A stretch of 36,018 bases of DNA from Streptomyces afghaniensis 772. Its GTDB lineage: Bacteria > Actinomycetota > Actinomycetes > Streptomycetales > Streptomycetaceae. Positions within the stretch are counted from its first letter, which is position 1, and the number at the start of each line of letters is the position of its first letter. The notes under the pieces were generated by a model. It was not told the origin of the DNA, did not search any database, and saw only the letters and a program-made list of their open reading frames with translations. The stretch is from NCBI GenBank assembly GCA_000415505.1, contig KE354168.1, forward strand, positions 1 to 36,018, in the 5' to 3' direction. Below, piece after piece: positions 24,444 to 32,413 of this stretch. A program made the position numbers and the translations under genes.

Positions 24444-26168
24444 TCACCCGCTGTCCAGGTCGGCGGCGAGTTCGTCGTGCCAGTGGAGGGAGACCCGCTG
24501 GTCGAGGATCGTCGCCGCGGCGACCGGGAGGGGGAGTCGGAGGAACTCGCGCAGCGCGCCGGCCGCCTTGTCGCGTGCGTCCCACGCGGTGAGGTCCTCG
24601 TGGGACACGGGGGCGGTGCCGCCGTCCCGTAGCAGCCGCCGGGTCGCATGGGCCTCCGCGGCCAGGGTGCGCAGGCGCGAATCCAGGGGGCCGTCCTGGT
24701 CGCAGTCGACGGGCAGGCCGCGGTGGATCCGGTCGAGGGCCTCGGCCACCTCCGGGTAGGTGTCGAGGTGCGTCTCCGCGGCCAGGCGCGACAGCTGGGA
24801 CACGAAGGCCGCGCGCAGCCGCTGCGGCGGTGTGCGCTCCACGAGCTCGGCCAGATCCAAGTGCCGTACCTGGGCGGGGATTCCGCAGTCCTCCGTGGGG
24901 AGGTCGTCCAGGAGGGGCAGCAGCAGGGCACTGGTCAGCTCCGCCGGACCCTCCTCGTCCGGGTCGTAGGCGATGCCGAAGTCCCGCCGCAGTACGGCCA
25001 GGAAGCGGGTGTAGGCGGCGGTCGACCCGGGCCACAGGTCGACGCCGAGGCGCCGTGCCTCCGGCCCGCCGGCGGCGGTGCCCTCGCGCGGTGACATGAC
25101 GCGCCGGGTGTCCTCCCGGGGACACGGCACGCCGTTCTCGGCGAAGGCGAGCACGACCTCCGGGCCGTGTCGGGTCAGCACCGCCACGCGCGTGCCGGCG
25201 GACAGGGCGCGCAGCACCTCCGGCCGGGCGAACTGCGCGGCGCCGCCCTCCAGCGTGGCGTACGCCCAGCCGCCGGCCTCGCCCGCACGGACCAGGGGCC
25301 GGTGCGCGGCCCACGCGGACTGCGCCGCCCGCTGGGCCTGTCGGCGGTCGCGCGGCCGTACGGTGGCGGGGATCGCGCCGAGCCGGCGCAGCATCTCGGC
25401 CGGGGTCAGGCCGGCGGCGAACGCGACGTCAGGCTGGTCCGGGAGCGGTGCGGGATGCGGCCGGCGGGTGCGGACGAAGAAGAGCCGCTGCGTCCCGCCC
25501 CGCTCGGGCGGCCGCGGGTCGCTCCCGGCCGCGTTCGGGAAGACCGGGCGCTGCGGCGCCGGCGGGTCGGACTCCGGCTCGGCGAGCGCGGCGGCCCGCG
25601 TCAGCGGGGAGACCGCCTCGGCGGGCACGGTCCGCTCCTCCTCCCACCCCAGCTTTCCGGCCACGGCGAGAGGGATGCGGCCGAGGAACACCAGACCGCC
25701 CTCCAGGGCGTCCGCGAGGCCGGCCAGAACATGACGCAGCGAGGGCCAATGCGCGAACGAGGGCGTGTCCTCGTCGAAGCGGCGGCCCACCTGACCGTAG
25801 CGGGGGCCGGGACGGCAGGCGATGAACAGGCCGTCCGAGGGCCGCCGGCCGATGCCCAGGGTGAGGGGCAACCCGGCCTCACCCGCCCCGAGGCTCTGGA
25901 GGAAGGCCGTGTTCCGCACGATGTCCGCGACACCGCACAGCGGTCCGTAGGACGGCAACTGAACTGCGCCGTCGTCGGGTTCCGCCCCGTCGTGGCACCG
26001 CAGCGAGGCCACCAGATCCGGGGGGAACGGCACGCCGAGCGTGCGCTGCGCGTCCTCGATGCCGGCCTGCGGAGCGGGCGGGCGCAGCGTGGCGCGGGTG
26101 AGGGGAGCGTGCCGGGCCAGCCAGGCGTCGATGCGGGCCCAGGACTCCTCGACGGCGGGGAGGCTCAT
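24444..26168 (-). CDS. SMI1/KNR4-like protein
   Basis: The 574-residue soluble protein has an N-terminal SMI1/KNR4 domain (about 1-190). IEDAQRTLGVPFPPDLVASLRCHDGAE is the first conserved helix-strand unit and the later YGQVGRRFDEDTPSFAHWPSL is typical of the fold. The rest is less familiar. A middle proline-rich linker (about 215-255) leads to a second domain with HRPLVRAGEAGGWAYATLEGG, resembling small DUF6461-type proteins, and a helical C-terminus. SMI1/KNR4 proteins are often immunity partners of polymorphic toxins, but no toxin gene is visible nearby, and many Streptomyces copies are orphans. The ATG at 26168 is chosen at the first conserved residues. A long upstream in-frame extension crosses the divergent intergenic region and is not favoured. 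Confidence 0.8.
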   Translation of the reverse strand: MSLPAVEESWARIDAWLARHAPLTRATLRPPAPQAGIEDAQRTLGVPFPPDLVASLRCHDGAEPDDGAVQLPSYGPLCGVADIVRNTAFLQSLGAGEAGLPLTLGIGRRPSDGLFIACRPGPRYGQVGRRFDEDTPSFAHWPSLRHVLAGLADALEGGLVFLGRIPLAVAGKLGWEEERTVPAEAVSPLTRAAALAEPESDPPAPQRPVFPNAAGSDPRPPERGGTQRLFFVRTRRPHPAPLPDQPDVAFAAGLTPAEMLRRLGAIPATVRPRDRRQAQRAAQSAWAAHRPLVRAGEAGGWAYATLEGGAAQFARPEVLRALSAGTRVAVLTRHGPEVVLAFAENGVPCPREDTRRVMSPREGTAAGGPEARRLGVDLWPGSTAAYTRFLAVLRRDFGIAYDPDEEGPAELTSALLLPLLDDLPTEDCGIPAQVRHLDLAELVERTPPQRLRAAFVSQLSRLAAETHLDTYPEVAEALDRIHRGLPVDCDQDGPLDSRLRTLAAEAHATRRLLRDGGTAPVSHEDLTAWDARDKAAGALREFLRLPLPVAAATILDQRVSLHWHDELAADLDSG

Positions 26169-26375
26169 GGCAGCGGACCCTACGCCGGGCCACTGACAGT
26201 GCCCCTGCCCTTCCTGCTCCGGCAGCGTCGTAATCTCGCCGAATTTGTGTGCGGGCGTACGGCGAGGTGAGCGATGAGGCAAGCGGCGGAAGAATGGTGG
26301 GTGAGGGCCTGGCGGGGTCCCGGGGCAGGTTCGGACGGAAACGAGCCGCCGGACCCGCTCCGCAACCGCGACCAC

Positions 26376-26415
26376 TGTCTTCGGACCGGCACGAGTGTCT
26401 TCGGACCGGCACGAG
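26376..26415. repeat. Perfect 20-bp tandem duplication upstream of the amidase gene
   Basis: The unit TGTCTTCGGACCGGCACGAG occurs twice without spacer (26376-26395 and 26396-26415). The second copy ends 24 bp before the amidase ATG, just ahead of its ribosome site CGGAGG. It could be a recent slippage duplication or a pair of regulatory sites. Confidence 0.9.
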
Positions 26416-26439
26416 CGCGCCGAAACGGAGGACCGACGC

Positions 26440-27501
26440 ATGGCCACACCGCTCACCGCCGCCCGGCTCGTCGCCGCGCTGAAGGCCGAGGGCTGCGCCG
26501 TTCACGAAGTCGGTGGATGGCGCACCAACAACCGCAACCACAAGGGTCCTTGGGGTCCCGTGCACGGGGTGATGATCCATCACACCGTCACCGGGCCCGG
26601 CACGGACGTCGTCGACCTGATCTACCACGGCCACAGCGCCCTGCCCGGTCCGCTCGCCACCGGGTGCATCACCAAGGACGGCGTCGTCCACCTCACCGGC
26701 AACGGCCGGGCCAACCACGCCGGCGGCGGCGACGGCGACGTGCTGAATGCCGTCATCGGCGAGTCGTACGGCACGTACCCGCCCGCGACGCACGAGCACG
26801 ACGGCTCGGCCGGCGCGGTCGACGGCAACGCCCGTTTCTACGGCTGGGAGTGCGAGAACAAGGGCGACGGCAAGGACCCGTGGCCGAGTGCCCAGTACAT
26901 CGCCATCGTCAAGGCCACCGCCGCGATCTGCCGCGCGCACGGCTGGGGCCCCAAGAGCGCGATCGGTCACCTGGAGTGGAGCGACTGGAAGGTCGATCCG
27001 CGCGGATTCGACATGGCCGACTTCCGCCGTGACGTCGCCGACGCCCTGGCCCACTCGGCCGGCTTGTGGGAAGGAGAGGACCCCATGCCCCAGTACGTCA
27101 ACCTCGGTGCCACCGGGGGCTATCGGCTCGCGCCCGGTGCCTGGGACTCGGTCGAGTTCACCACGGAATGGGCCGACGAGACCGGCCACCACGCCACCGG
27201 CGGGAGCGTCTTCGCCCGTGGCCCGGCCCGTTTCAGCGGGAGTGTCAGCCTGCACATCGACGGGCTGCCGGCGGGTGCGGTCGTCCAGGCGCGCATGTCG
27301 GAGTACGAGGGTGACCAGCACCGCGCCGACCACCCGATCCACGAGATCGTCGGGACCGGCGGCGGCACCTTCGCGGTCGTGCCCCTGACGAAGCGGCTCC
27401 CGTCCCGCCGGAGCATGCGGGTACGGCTGCTGAACCAGGCCGCCGTCCCGGTCACCGTCGCGAGCGCGGTGCTGACCGTGCTGGTGTGGAAGGAGACCTG
27501 A
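26440..27501 (+). CDS. N-acetylmuramoyl-L-alanine amidase, phage-lysin-like
   Basis: The 353-residue product has an N-terminal amidase_2/peptidoglycan-recognition domain (about 1-205). VMIHHTVTGPG places the first zinc-binding His near 47, NHAGG has His93, and GHLEWSDWKVDP supplies His177, Lys184 and Asp186. The C-terminal part (about 215-353) is predicted mostly beta-strand and resembles the C-terminal modules of actinophage endolysins. It should cleave the muramyl-alanine bond of peptidoglycan. There is no Sec, Tat or membrane signal, which is normal for a phage endolysin working with a holin but unusual for a host cell-wall enzyme. No holin or other phage gene is nearby. The ATG at 26440 follows CGGAGG at nine bases. 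Confidence 0.9.
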   Translation: MATPLTAARLVAALKAEGCAVHEVGGWRTNNRNHKGPWGPVHGVMIHHTVTGPGTDVVDLIYHGHSALPGPLATGCITKDGVVHLTGNGRANHAGGGDGDVLNAVIGESYGTYPPATHEHDGSAGAVDGNARFYGWECENKGDGKDPWPSAQYIAIVKATAAICRAHGWGPKSAIGHLEWSDWKVDPRGFDMADFRRDVADALAHSAGLWEGEDPMPQYVNLGATGGYRLAPGAWDSVEFTTEWADETGHHATGGSVFARGPARFSGSVSLHIDGLPAGAVVQARMSEYEGDQHRADHPIHEIVGTGGGTFAVVPLTKRLPSRRSMRVRLLNQAAVPVTVASAVLTVLVWKET

Positions 27502-27641
27502 GGCCGGGCGGACGACGGGGATCTTCCTTCGACGAGCACCGGCAGCCCCGGCACCCCTTCACCCTCTCCCGCTCGGAGACGATCGCCCGTCCGGACACGT
27601 ATACCCGGGCATGAACCGAAGCGAGTCACCCCCGTTACGAG

Positions 27642-27672
27642 TTGAACCGGGGCACGGCCCTGTGATTAGGGT
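27642..27672 (+). promoter_or_regulatory. Candidate promoter of the acyltransferase gene
   Basis: TTGAAC (27642-27647) and TAGGGT (27667-27672) are separated by 19 bp, close to a vegetative sigma-factor promoter. This would place the transcript start about 75 bp before the GTG at 27756. The region has several T-rich codons unlike coding sequence. Prediction only. Confidence 0.4.
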
Positions 27673-27755
27673 GCGGGCGATGTTCTGCGCAGACGCCACC
27701 CCCTTATCCCGCGTAAGACGAGGCACAGCCGCTTCGAGCTTCTTCGGGAGGGCCC

Positions 27756-28874
27756 GTGAGTGACACGGTGACGACGGCCCGCCCGGTGGCCGAAGAGACC
27801 GGGGCGTCGCGGGAAACGGAACAGGGCGCGGCGGCCCGCCCGGTGCGGCAGCGGGACGCGTTCTTCGACAACGCCAAGTACCTGGCGATCGTGCTGGTGG
27901 CCGTGGGACACGCCTGGGAGCCGCTGCGGCCGGGCAGCAGGGCCGTCACCGCGCTCTACATGGTCGTCTACGCGTTCCACATGCCGGCGTTCATCATCGT
28001 CTCCGGCTACTTCTCGCGCACCTTCGACGGGAGCCCGGGGCGCCTCAAACGCCTGGTCACCGGTGTCGCCGTGCCGTACGTGGTGTTCGAGACGGCCTAC
28101 ACCCTGTTCACCCGGTGGACCAGCCAGGACCCCGACCGCCCGGTAAGCCTGCTGGACCCGCTGTATCTGACCTGGTTCCTGGCGGCGTTGTTCGTCTGGC
28201 GGCTGACGACACCTCTCTGGCGGCATGTGCGGTGGCCGCTGCCGACGGCCCTCGTCATCGCGATGCTGGCGACGCTCTCGCCGTCCATCGGCCATGACCT
28301 CGACCTCCAGCGCACCCTGCAGTTCCTGCCGTACTTCGTGTTCGGCCTGCTGCTGCGGCCGGAGCACTTCCGGCTGGTGCGCCGGCGCAAGGCGCGGCTC
28401 CTCGCCGTGCCGGTGGGCGCCGGTGCGCTGGGTGTGGCGTACTGGGCGGTGCCGCGGATGAACTACGCCTGGTTCTTCCACGCCGACAGCGCCCGGGAAC
28501 TGGCCGCCCCGTTCTGGTACGGGCCCGTGATGACGCTGGCGTCCTTCGGCTGCTCGGCCGTCCTGGTCGCCTGCTTCCTCGCATGGGTGCCCGGGCGCCG
28601 GACGTGGTTCACCGCCCTGGGCGCGGGCACGCTGTCCGGCTACCTGCTGCACGGTTTCGTCGCGCAGGCCGCCAAGTACTGGGGCTGGTACGAGCCGGCC
28701 TGGGTCCACGGACCCGTCGGCGTGCTTGCCGCCACCCTGGTCGCGGCCGTGGTCGTCACGGCGCTGTGCACGACCTCCGTGCGGCGTGTCTTCCGCTGTG
28801 TGACGGAACCAGGGATGGCGTGGGCCTTCGGCACCGGGAACGCGGCCCCGCCGCGGGGCGATGCCCGCGGGTGA
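27756..28874 (+). CDS. Acyltransferase 3 family membrane protein
   Basis: The 372-residue product begins with a variable hydrophilic arm and then DAFFDNAKYLAIVLVAVGHAWEP, the first conserved helix and His of acyltransferase-3 proteins. The second hallmark, YAFHMPAFIIVSGYF, follows at about residues 70-85. About ten hydrophobic segments are present. These proteins O-acetylate extracellular sugars, lipids or antibiotics on the outer membrane face. The GTG at 27756 is preceded by GGGAGGG. It stands alone and ends 3 bp from the convergent small gene at 28878. It could modify a polysaccharide, perhaps including that of the operon at 1-10118, but nothing in the sequence ties the two together. Confidence 0.9.
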   Translation: MSDTVTTARPVAEETGASRETEQGAAARPVRQRDAFFDNAKYLAIVLVAVGHAWEPLRPGSRAVTALYMVVYAFHMPAFIIVSGYFSRTFDGSPGRLKRLVTGVAVPYVVFETAYTLFTRWTSQDPDRPVSLLDPLYLTWFLAALFVWRLTTPLWRHVRWPLPTALVIAMLATLSPSIGHDLDLQRTLQFLPYFVFGLLLRPEHFRLVRRRKARLLAVPVGAGALGVAYWAVPRMNYAWFFHADSARELAAPFWYGPVMTLASFGCSAVLVACFLAWVPGRRTWFTALGAGTLSGYLLHGFVAQAAKYWGWYEPAWVHGPVGVLAATLVAAVVVTALCTTSVRRVFRCVTEPGMAWAFGTGNAAPPRGDARG

Positions 28875-28877
28875 CGC

Positions 28878-29051
28878 CTACTGCTGCGGGCTGGGTTCCT
28901 GCTGCACCGGTGCGTGCCCGTTCAGGGCCTGCGTCATCTGGTGCTGCGTCTCTTCGGCGACGACGCGAGCCTCCTCGACGACGTCACCGCGTTCGCGTAT
29001 GAGGCTTTCGTAGATCGGCAGTTCTTCGTTCCTGGGCGAGTCGGGTTTCAC
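28878..29051 (-). CDS. Small 57-residue hydrophilic protein, unknown function
   Basis: This frame reads MKPDSPRNEELPIYESLIRE and continues through ERGDVVEEARVVAEETQHQ to a Gln/Pro-rich end. It has G or C in nearly every third codon position, the coding bias of the neighbours, and a GTG start with AGGA nine bases upstream. The protein is a single predicted charged helix with no cysteines and no signal. I recall similar short proteins annotated as hypothetical in Streptomyces, but no function is known to me. It is convergent with the acyltransferase gene, with 3 bp between the stops. Confidence 0.75.
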   Translation of the reverse strand: MKPDSPRNEELPIYESLIRERGDVVEEARVVAEETQHQMTQALNGHAPVQQEPSPQQ

Positions 29052-29211
29052 AGGGGTTGTCCTAACGCTTTACAGCCGGGTCTGAGGGGCCCGTGTAAGT
29101 CTGCGTCATGCCGTGCCGGGGTGTTACCCACCCCCGTCGTGTCCAGAATTCCGTCACGAGCTTCGCGAATTCCCCATCTTTGCGACCGTGGGAAAATACC
29201 CGGGCACGGCG

Positions 29212-29243
29212 AAGGGCCCCGGGAAGCACGTCCCGGGGCCCTT
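29212..29243 (-). terminator. Strong hairpin terminator, perfect 13-bp arms
   Basis: Arms AAGGGCCCCGGGA (29212-29224) and TCCCGGGGCCCTT (29231-29243) pair perfectly around the 6-nt loop AGCACG. On the minus strand the hairpin starts 13 bases after the stop codon of the GG-leader peptide gene (29257-29259). The flanking AAA/TTT adds weak A-T pairs. It probably terminates that gene. By symmetry it may also work on transcripts from the other side. Confidence 0.9.
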
Positions 29244-29256
29244 TACGCGGATGCCG

Positions 29257-29481
29257 TCAGAGCGACGTCGTGTGCACGCCCGCGCTGCCGCCGGCCGCGG
29301 CGCCCTCCGGCGACACGGCGCCCTGGAGGTCGGCGCAGACGCCCGCGGTCAGGGGCTCGACCAGGCCGCTGGAGAGGCTGCCCACGAGGCCCAGGGAGGC
29401 GCCGCCCGCCATACCGCCGGAGACGGTCTCCAGGTCGGCGTCGGACAGTTCGGCGATGTCGACCCGAGAGGTGAGGTTCAT
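29257..29481 (-). CDS. Small peptide with a double-glycine-type leader (bacteriocin/RiPP-like precursor), orphan
   Basis: The 74-residue product has a leader ending DIAELSDADLETVSGG (residues 8-23). This is the acidic L-x-D-x-D-L-x-x-V-x-GG pattern of leaders cut by C39-type peptidase transporters. The remaining 51 residues are rich in Gly, Ala, Leu and Ser (GGASLGLVGSLSSGL), with a single Cys49 and an end GSAGVHTTSL. About 95% of third codon positions are G or C, so this is a real gene. The ATG at 29481 follows GAAGGG. A single cysteine makes a multi-ring lanthipeptide unlikely. A GxxxG-type bacteriocin or another secreted peptide fits better. No maturation enzyme, C39 transporter or immunity gene is adjacent. 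The terminator at 29212 shows it is transcribed as a unit. Confidence 0.8.
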   Translation of the reverse strand: MNLTSRVDIAELSDADLETVSGGMAGGASLGLVGSLSSGLVEPLTAGVCADLQGAVSPEGAAAGGSAGVHTTSL

Positions 29482-29868
29482 TGGAGGTGTTTCCCTTCGC
29501 GTGAATATCTCGCAGTGGCGGCGAGCGTGGGGGGTCGCCGGATCCAGAACCGGGATTCCGCACCGACGGCTCCGCCGTGCGCAGGATCAAAGCACTCCAC
29601 GGGAGAAAAGATCCAGCCGCCTCCCGGCGCCGCACCGAGCTTTTCGGCGACCGTCTTCACCGCCATGACCGCGGGCACACGAAACGCACCCACTTCTTCA
29701 CACACCCTGTCGCTCTGTCGCGCGCACGTGCATTGCGCCCCGATTCCCGAAGCGGGCACTTCGGCGCCAAGTTCTCGTGCCGCGTCACGGACTTGGCGCC
29801 CGGCCCGTCGTTCCACGGTGTCCTGGCGAACGGTGTGCAGATGTGCTGGAGGTTCGGATTCCGCTTCG
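29482..29868. other. Intergenic region between the peptide gene and the CNNM operon
   Basis: This 387-bp stretch is lower in G+C than the flanking genes. A minus-strand frame of up to 112 codons (29478-29816) ends over the peptide start codon, but its third positions are mixed and I do not count it as a gene. The stem-loop at 29763-29800 lies at its CNNM side. The peptide gene promoter should lie between about 29490 and 29600, but no clear hexamer pair was seen. Confidence 0.55.
29763..29800 (-). terminator. Stem-loop with 10-bp perfect arms, probable terminator of the CNNM operon
   Basis: Arms GGCGCCAAGT (29763-29772) and ACTTGGCGCC (29791-29800) pair perfectly. Inside, CGTG and CACG form a second short stem with a CCGCGT loop. 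It starts 69 nt after the stop of the downstream CNNM gene on the minus strand. There is no T-tract, which is common for actinomycete terminators. A regulatory role is also possible. Confidence 0.55.
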
Positions 29869-30891
29869 TCAGGCCGTCGCGGCCGGCTGCATCAGCCGGG
29901 CCAGCAGATCGTCCAGGGTGACCAGGCCGGTGAGCCGGCCCGCGGTGTCACGGACCACGGCCAAAGAGGACCGGCGGCGGCGCAGCACCTCGATCGCGTC
30001 GGCGACCGTGGTGGCCTCCGTCAGCTCGGGCACCGGCCGGGCCAGTTCACGGGCGGTCGTGGCCCGCCCCCGGGCCCGGGCGACCAGGGCGTCACGGGCG
30101 TGGACCGAGCCGAGGACGGCGCCGTTCTCCCGGACGAGCAGCCGGGTGCGGTCGAGGTCGGCCGCCAGCCGCAGCAGTGCCTCGACGTCCGTGCCGCCCT
30201 CGACCCAGGTGATCTCCGCGGCCGGGATCCGCAGTGCCGCGACCGGTGTCTCCGGCTCGGTCAGCGAGCGGGTCAGCAGCTCCGAGTCGGCCGTGCTGAT
30301 CAGGCCCAGCCGCTCGGACTCCGCCACCAGGTGCGTCAGCTGCTCCCGGTTGTGCACCGAGGCCAGCTCGTCGCGCGGGGCCACCCGGCACAGCCGTACC
30401 AGCGCGTTGCTCACCGCGTTGAGCAGCCGGATCAGCGGCCGTACGGCCCGCACCACGGCCCGGAACGGCGGGGAGAGCAGCATCGCCGAACGCTCGGGGT
30501 GGGCGATCGCCCATGACTTGGGGGCCATCTCGCCCACCACCATGTGCAGGAACACCACCACGACCATCGCCACGGCGAACGCCACGCCGTAGCTCACGGC
30601 ACTGGGCAGGCCCAGTTTGTGCAGCAGCGGGTCGAGTTCGTGCGAGATCGCCGGCTTGGACACCGAGCCCAGGCCCAGCGTGCACACGGTGATGCCCAGC
30701 TGGGCGCCGGCCAGCATCAGCGACAGCTCGCGCATACCGGCCAGGGCCGCCCCGGCGCCGCGCCGACCCTCGGCCGCCGCCTTCTCCATGCGGTGCCGTT
30801 TGGCGGCGACCAGCGCGAACTCGGCCGCCACGAAGAAGCCGCTGCCGATCAGCAGCAGCACGGTCACGAAGGCCGCCATCGGGAAACTCAC
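29869..30891 (-). CDS. CNNM/CorC-type membrane protein with CBS domains (short paralogue)
   Basis: This 340-residue protein of the hemolysin-C/CNNM family has an N-terminal DUF21 membrane domain (about 1-190) with the pattern SGFFVAAEFALVAAKRHRME, LMLAGAQLGITVCTLGLGSV and FLHMVVGEMAPKSWAIAHPE, followed by a CBS pair (about 205-335). It lacks the C-terminal CorC_HlyC domain that its operon partner has. Family members move or sense Mg2+ or other divalent ions, with the CBS pair often binding ATP-Mg. The GTG start overlaps the stop of the longer paralogue by 4 bp, so both proteins are made together and may form a heteromer. This pairing is common in Streptomyces. Confidence 0.9.
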   Translation of the reverse strand: MSFPMAAFVTVLLLIGSGFFVAAEFALVAAKRHRMEKAAAEGRRGAGAALAGMRELSLMLAGAQLGITVCTLGLGSVSKPAISHELDPLLHKLGLPSAVSYGVAFAVAMVVVVFLHMVVGEMAPKSWAIAHPERSAMLLSPPFRAVVRAVRPLIRLLNAVSNALVRLCRVAPRDELASVHNREQLTHLVAESERLGLISTADSELLTRSLTEPETPVAALRIPAAEITWVEGGTDVEALLRLAADLDRTRLLVRENGAVLGSVHARDALVARARGRATTARELARPVPELTEATTVADAIEVLRRRRSSLAVVRDTAGRLTGLVTLDDLLARLMQPAATA

Positions 30892-32231
30892 GCCATCTCC
30901 TCGGCTTCCGCGGCCTGCACCACTGGGCTGATCCGGACCCGGTCGGCCACGTGCCGGTCCAGTGTGCGGACGTCGATCACGACCCGGCCGCCCCCGGGCA
31001 GCTCGACCGTGACCCGGTCGCCGACTGTCGGGAAGCGGCCGAGCCGGTCCACGACCAGGCCGGCCACGGTGTCGTAGTCGTCGTCCTCCGGCAGCCGGAC
31101 ACCGGTGGCCTCGGCCACCTCGTCCAGCCGGCGGCCGGCGTCCACCAGCCAGCCGTCGCCGTCCGCGACGGCGAGCACGGTGACCCGATCGGACTCGTCG
31201 GCGATGTCACCGACCAGCTCCTCGGCGATGTCCTCGTACGTGACGATGCCCGCCACGCCGCCGTGCTCGTCGAGGACGACCGCGAACTCGTCGTCCTGCT
31301 CCCGCATCCGCGTCACCGCGTCCGGCAGCCCGAGGGTGTCCGGCAGCAGCAGGGGCCGCCGGGCCACCTCACCGGCATTCGCACCGGCGAGGCGCGCGGC
31401 GGGCAGCGCCATCAGCTCGCGCACGCCCAGCACGCCCACGATGTCGTCCGGGTGGTCGCCGAGGACCGGGTAGTTGGAGTGGCCGTGTTCGGCGATCAGG
31501 CCGACCGCCTCGTCGGCGCCGGCGTCCTTGCGGACGAAGACGGCGTCGGCGCGCGGCACCATCACCTCGTCGAGGGTCCGCTCGGAGAACTCCAGCGCGT
31601 GGTCCAGCAGCGCGGCGGTGTCCTTGGGCAGGGCGCCCTGCTCGTGCGACTCGCCGATCAGATGGCCCAGCTCCTCCAGCGTGGCGCCGTGATGCAGCTC
31701 CTCGACCGGCTCGATGCCGGCCTTGCGCAGCAGCTTGTTCGCCGCGCTGTCGAAGACGCGTACGGCAGGGCCCACGACCTTCAGATACGCCAGCGTCGAC
31801 GGGGCCAGCGCCTTCGCCAGCCGCTCCGGTACGGCGATCGCGAGGTTCTTCGGGGCCAGTTCGCCCAGCACCATCTGCACGACCGTGGCCAGAACGAAGG
31901 CCAGCGTCACGGAGACGCCGCTCACGGCCGCGTCGGGCAGGCCGAGCCCGGACAGGGCGGGCCTGAGCAGCGCGGACACAGACGGCTCGGCGATGAAGCC
32001 GACGACCAGGCCGGTGACGGTGATGCCGAGCTGCGCGCCCGACAGCATGAACGACAGCCGCTCCAGTACTCGCAGGGCGCGGGTGGCCTTCTTGTCCCCG
32101 GCTTCGGCCTCGCGCGCGAGCGTGAGCCGGTCCGCGGAGACGTAGGCGAACTCCTGGGCGACGAAGTAGCCCGTGCCGGCGGTCAGCACGAACACGGCGA
32201 GCAGGCCCAGCAGGGCGTTCGCGGCACTCAT
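30888..32231 (-). CDS. CNNM/CorC-type membrane protein, full length with CBS and CorC_HlyC domains
   Basis: The 447-residue product has a DUF21 membrane domain (about 1-195; GTGYFVAQEFAYVSADR, LSFMLSGAQLGITVTGLVVG, MVLGELAPKNLAIAVPERL). A CBS pair follows (about 210-335), with MVPRADAVFV and FAVVLDEHGGVAGIVTYEDI. Last comes a C-terminal CorC_HlyC domain (about 350-435) containing LPEDDDYDTVAGLVVDRLGRFP. It is probably a Mg2+/divalent-cation transporter or regulator in the cytoplasmic membrane. It is the first gene of a two-gene operon. The ATG at 32231 is preceded by GGCGGGATGG, which lies in one arm of the hairpin at 32238-32281, so translation may depend on that structure. Confidence 0.92.
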   Translation of the reverse strand: MSAANALLGLLAVFVLTAGTGYFVAQEFAYVSADRLTLAREAEAGDKKATRALRVLERLSFMLSGAQLGITVTGLVVGFIAEPSVSALLRPALSGLGLPDAAVSGVSVTLAFVLATVVQMVLGELAPKNLAIAVPERLAKALAPSTLAYLKVVGPAVRVFDSAANKLLRKAGIEPVEELHHGATLEELGHLIGESHEQGALPKDTAALLDHALEFSERTLDEVMVPRADAVFVRKDAGADEAVGLIAEHGHSNYPVLGDHPDDIVGVLGVRELMALPAARLAGANAGEVARRPLLLPDTLGLPDAVTRMREQDDEFAVVLDEHGGVAGIVTYEDIAEELVGDIADESDRVTVLAVADGDGWLVDAGRRLDEVAEATGVRLPEDDDYDTVAGLVVDRLGRFPTVGDRVTVELPGGGRVVIDVRTLDRHVADRVRISPVVQAAEAEEMA

Positions 32232-32237
32232 CGAACA

Positions 32238-32281
32238 CCATCCCGCCGTGTGCCGCGATCACTGATCTCGTGGCGGGATGG
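32238..32281 (-). promoter_or_regulatory. Hairpin covering the ribosome-binding region of the CNNM operon
   Basis: CCATCCCGCC (32238-32247) and GGCGGGATGG (32272-32281) are perfect 10-bp arms, and GATC-ACT-GATC adds a smaller stem in the 24-nt loop. On the minus-strand transcript the arm next to the start codon reads GGCGGGATGG and ends 6 nt before ATG, so it contains the only purine-rich site available to the ribosome. Folding would hide it. It matches no riboswitch family I recognise. Confidence 0.6.
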
Positions 32282-32413
32282 TCGGGGACTGTGCCCCGGA
32301 GGGTCCGTCGGTCTGGCGGACAAGACGTGGCTCCTCAATGGGTGGGGTGTATCGGGGTCAACGTTCGTCGTCGCGCCCGTGTTCCCGGATTCTACGACGG
32401 TGTAGAGAAAGCC

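Noticed and set aside
24444-26168. SMI1/KNR4 protein as part of a toxin-immunity locus
   Set aside because: No toxin, pre-toxin or secretion gene lies on either side. The neighbours are a GNAT enzyme and an amidase, so the call stays at the domain level.
26440-27501. Prophage remnant around the amidase
   Set aside because: No holin, integrase, portal, capsid or tail gene is present within the window, so a prophage cannot be supported.
27611-27763. Short plus-strand frame upstream of the acyltransferase gene
   Set aside because: It has two TTA codons and several AGA/AGG codons, unlike the neighbours, and covers the likely promoter.
29478-29816. Minus-strand frame of up to 112 codons whose stop overlaps the peptide start codon (ATGA)
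   Set aside because: The overlap hints at coupling, but third positions are only moderately G/C, codons such as AGA, TAT and TTT are frequent, and no domain is visible. More likely it is the untranslated leader of the peptide gene.
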